This document shows, piece after piece, positions 17,647 through 18,526 of a stretch of 18,526 nt of DNA (positions are counted from its first letter, which is position 1; each line of letters starts with the position of its first letter). A program made the position numbers and the translations under genes. The notes under the pieces were generated by a model. The model did not search any database and was not told where the DNA came from. It saw only the letters and a list, made by a program, of their open reading frames with translations. The stretch covers positions 1 to 18,526 of the forward strand of contig CALCJG010000302.1 of assembly GCA_937967705.1 (NCBI GenBank), in the 5' to 3' direction. The DNA is from an uncultured Spirochaetia bacterium. GTDB lineage: Bacteria; Spirochaetota; UBA4802; JAGODF01.

Positions 17647-17768
17647 TGAGTTCTTATATTGGTAAGGTGCATTTTTCACGCCTCTGTATATCCAGTAAAC
17701 GCATCATGGCATTGAAGAATATGGCATCCTTACCCTATCACGCGTATTAATACGTCAGGAGATGAATA

Positions 17769-18287
17769 ATGAAAAAAATATGCATCATTGCCCTTATGAT
17801 CGGACTATCTTTTTCCCTTTTTGCCTGCGGCAAATATGACTGCACGATTACCCTGCCCAGCGACAAATGGACCGTAAAAGCCCTTCCCAATCCTCAGTTT
17901 CTCAAAGAATTCGAAGTAAAGGAACTGAAGAAGGCTCAATCCAAGGAACAGGTTGCCATCGGCCTCATGGCGGAGCATTTTACTCCCCTTATAGAAACGG
18001 ATGAAAGGATCGTAAAGGACTTGAAGGATTCCCTGGTCAAAGAACCCCTCTATAAATCCGCTGTCTTTAATGACAAAGGAGAAAAGGAGCTGGGAGGCAA
18101 TAAATGGCGCGTCATCGAAGTGAAGACATCAATACAGAAGCTTGAACTTTACCAGGATTTCTTCCTCAGCAAAAAAGGGAATAAAGTCTTTGCCCTGCTT
18201 TTTACTGCCGTCAATAAAGCCAACTACGATACATACAAGGGTGATTTTCTCAAAGTTGTTGAAACAGCAAAATTTATAAAAAAATAA
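17769..18287 (+). CDS. Small lipoprotein with a PsbP/DcrB-like domain
   Basis: A 172-residue protein with a lipoprotein signal peptide (MKK, hydrophobic core, lipobox L-F-A-C with Cys20). The mature part has the pattern of the PsbP/DcrB-like alpha-beta fold: DKWTV near the start, a middle helix, ELGGNKWRVIEV (about 117-128), LYQDFFLSKKGNKVFALLFTA and a final helix DFLKVVETAKFI. In many such proteins this domain is a small ligand- or partner-binding module at the membrane; no specific function can be assigned. Start ATG 17769 follows AGGAG (17758-17762). The stop is 20 bases before the nitroreductase gene, so the two may be co-transcribed. Fold assignment is by pattern only. Confidence 0.8.
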   Translation: MKKICIIALMIGLSFSLFACGKYDCTITLPSDKWTVKALPNPQFLKEFEVKELKKAQSKEQVAIGLMAEHFTPLIETDERIVKDLKDSLVKEPLYKSAVFNDKGEKELGGNKWRVIEVKTSIQKLELYQDFFLSKKGNKVFALLFTAVNKANYDTYKGDFLKVVETAKFIKK

Positions 18288-18307
18288 GGACAGTCCAAGG
18301 GGGGTCT

Positions 18308-18526
18308 GTGGAACTTCAGCAAGCCATTCTTCAAAGACGAAGCGTCAGGAAATTTACGGACTATTACGTGACCGATGAGGAGCTGAAAGAGCTTCTAGAA
18401 GCCGCAAGATGGTCACCCTCATGGGCCAACACACAGACATGGGATTTCGTGATTGTCCGGGACCGCGAGCAGATCGAAAAGATTACCGCCACCTACTCGG
18501 AAACGAATCCCGCCAGAAAGTGTTCG
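18308..18526 (+). CDS. Nitroreductase-family FMN oxidoreductase, 5' end only
   Basis: The first 73 codons are visible and remain open to the window edge. The start is GTG 18308, with AAGGGGGG about 4-10 bases upstream. Residues 5-14 (QAILQRRSVR) followed by KFTD match the FMN phosphate-binding start of nitroreductases. WSPSWANTQTWDFVIV (about 36-51) matches the family's PSxxNxQPWxFxVV segment, with Thr where Pro is usual. Family members reduce nitro compounds, quinones or flavin-linked substrates using NAD(P)H in the cytoplasm; the substrate cannot be inferred. It lies 20 bases after the lipoprotein gene. Confidence 0.88.
   Translation, partial: MELQQAILQRRSVRKFTDYYVTDEELKELLEAARWSPSWANTQTWDFVIVRDREQIEKITATYSETNPARKCS

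Overview
The window looks like chromosomal DNA of a Gram-negative-type (diderm) bacterium of moderate GC content. Three things support this: YidC carries the large periplasmic domain typical of diderms, two genes encode lipoproteins with clear lipoboxes, and the sigma70-type promoters are close to consensus. My best guess at lineage is a spirochaete or a related deep branch. The grounds are the PurA variant motif GDEGKAK, which I recall from Leptospira-type PurA, and the very large lipid-anchored protein. The gene set alone does not prove it.

Left part (1-9089, all + strand). The window opens inside the 3' end of a FadJ-type beta-oxidation gene. Next come a small exported protein of unknown function with a good terminator, and then purA. 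A strong promoter follows, leading into the conserved rpmH-rnpA-yidD-yidC block (ribosomal protein L34, RNase P protein, and the membrane insertion factors YidD and YidC). After an intergenic inverted repeat and an extended -10 promoter comes a tightly packed set: khpB/jag (RNA-binding KH-R3H protein), mnmE (tRNA wobble uridine modification GTPase) and an ADP-ribosylglycohydrolase-fold protein translationally coupled to mnmE. That last protein has lost essentially all the metal-binding residues of its family, so it reads as a pseudoenzyme. It is one of the most unusual genes here. No dnaA is seen beside rpmH.

Middle part (9086-16096, - strand). A duplicated-hotdog (PaaI-like) thioesterase gene converges on the pseudoenzyme gene with overlapping stop codons. 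A 1941-residue lipoprotein gene then fills almost 6 kb, ending in a clear intrinsic terminator. The lipoprotein carries a cluster of Asp-rich, calcium-site-like loops near its N terminus and a cysteine-rich middle. I do not recognise its family.

Right part (16097-18526). A 712-bp gene-free region upstream of the giant lipoprotein gene holds two promoter-like elements facing each other with overlapping -10 boxes, flanked by TetR-operator-like palindromes, plus a repeat of one operator-like motif 300 bp further on. After it come, on the + strand, an unrecognised cytoplasmic coiled protein, a small lipoprotein resembling the PsbP/DcrB fold, and the 5' end of a nitroreductase gene cut by the window edge.

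The central theme of the left half is housekeeping translation and membrane biogenesis. The right half is accessory cell-surface material. I saw no tRNA, rRNA, CRISPR array or insertion sequence.
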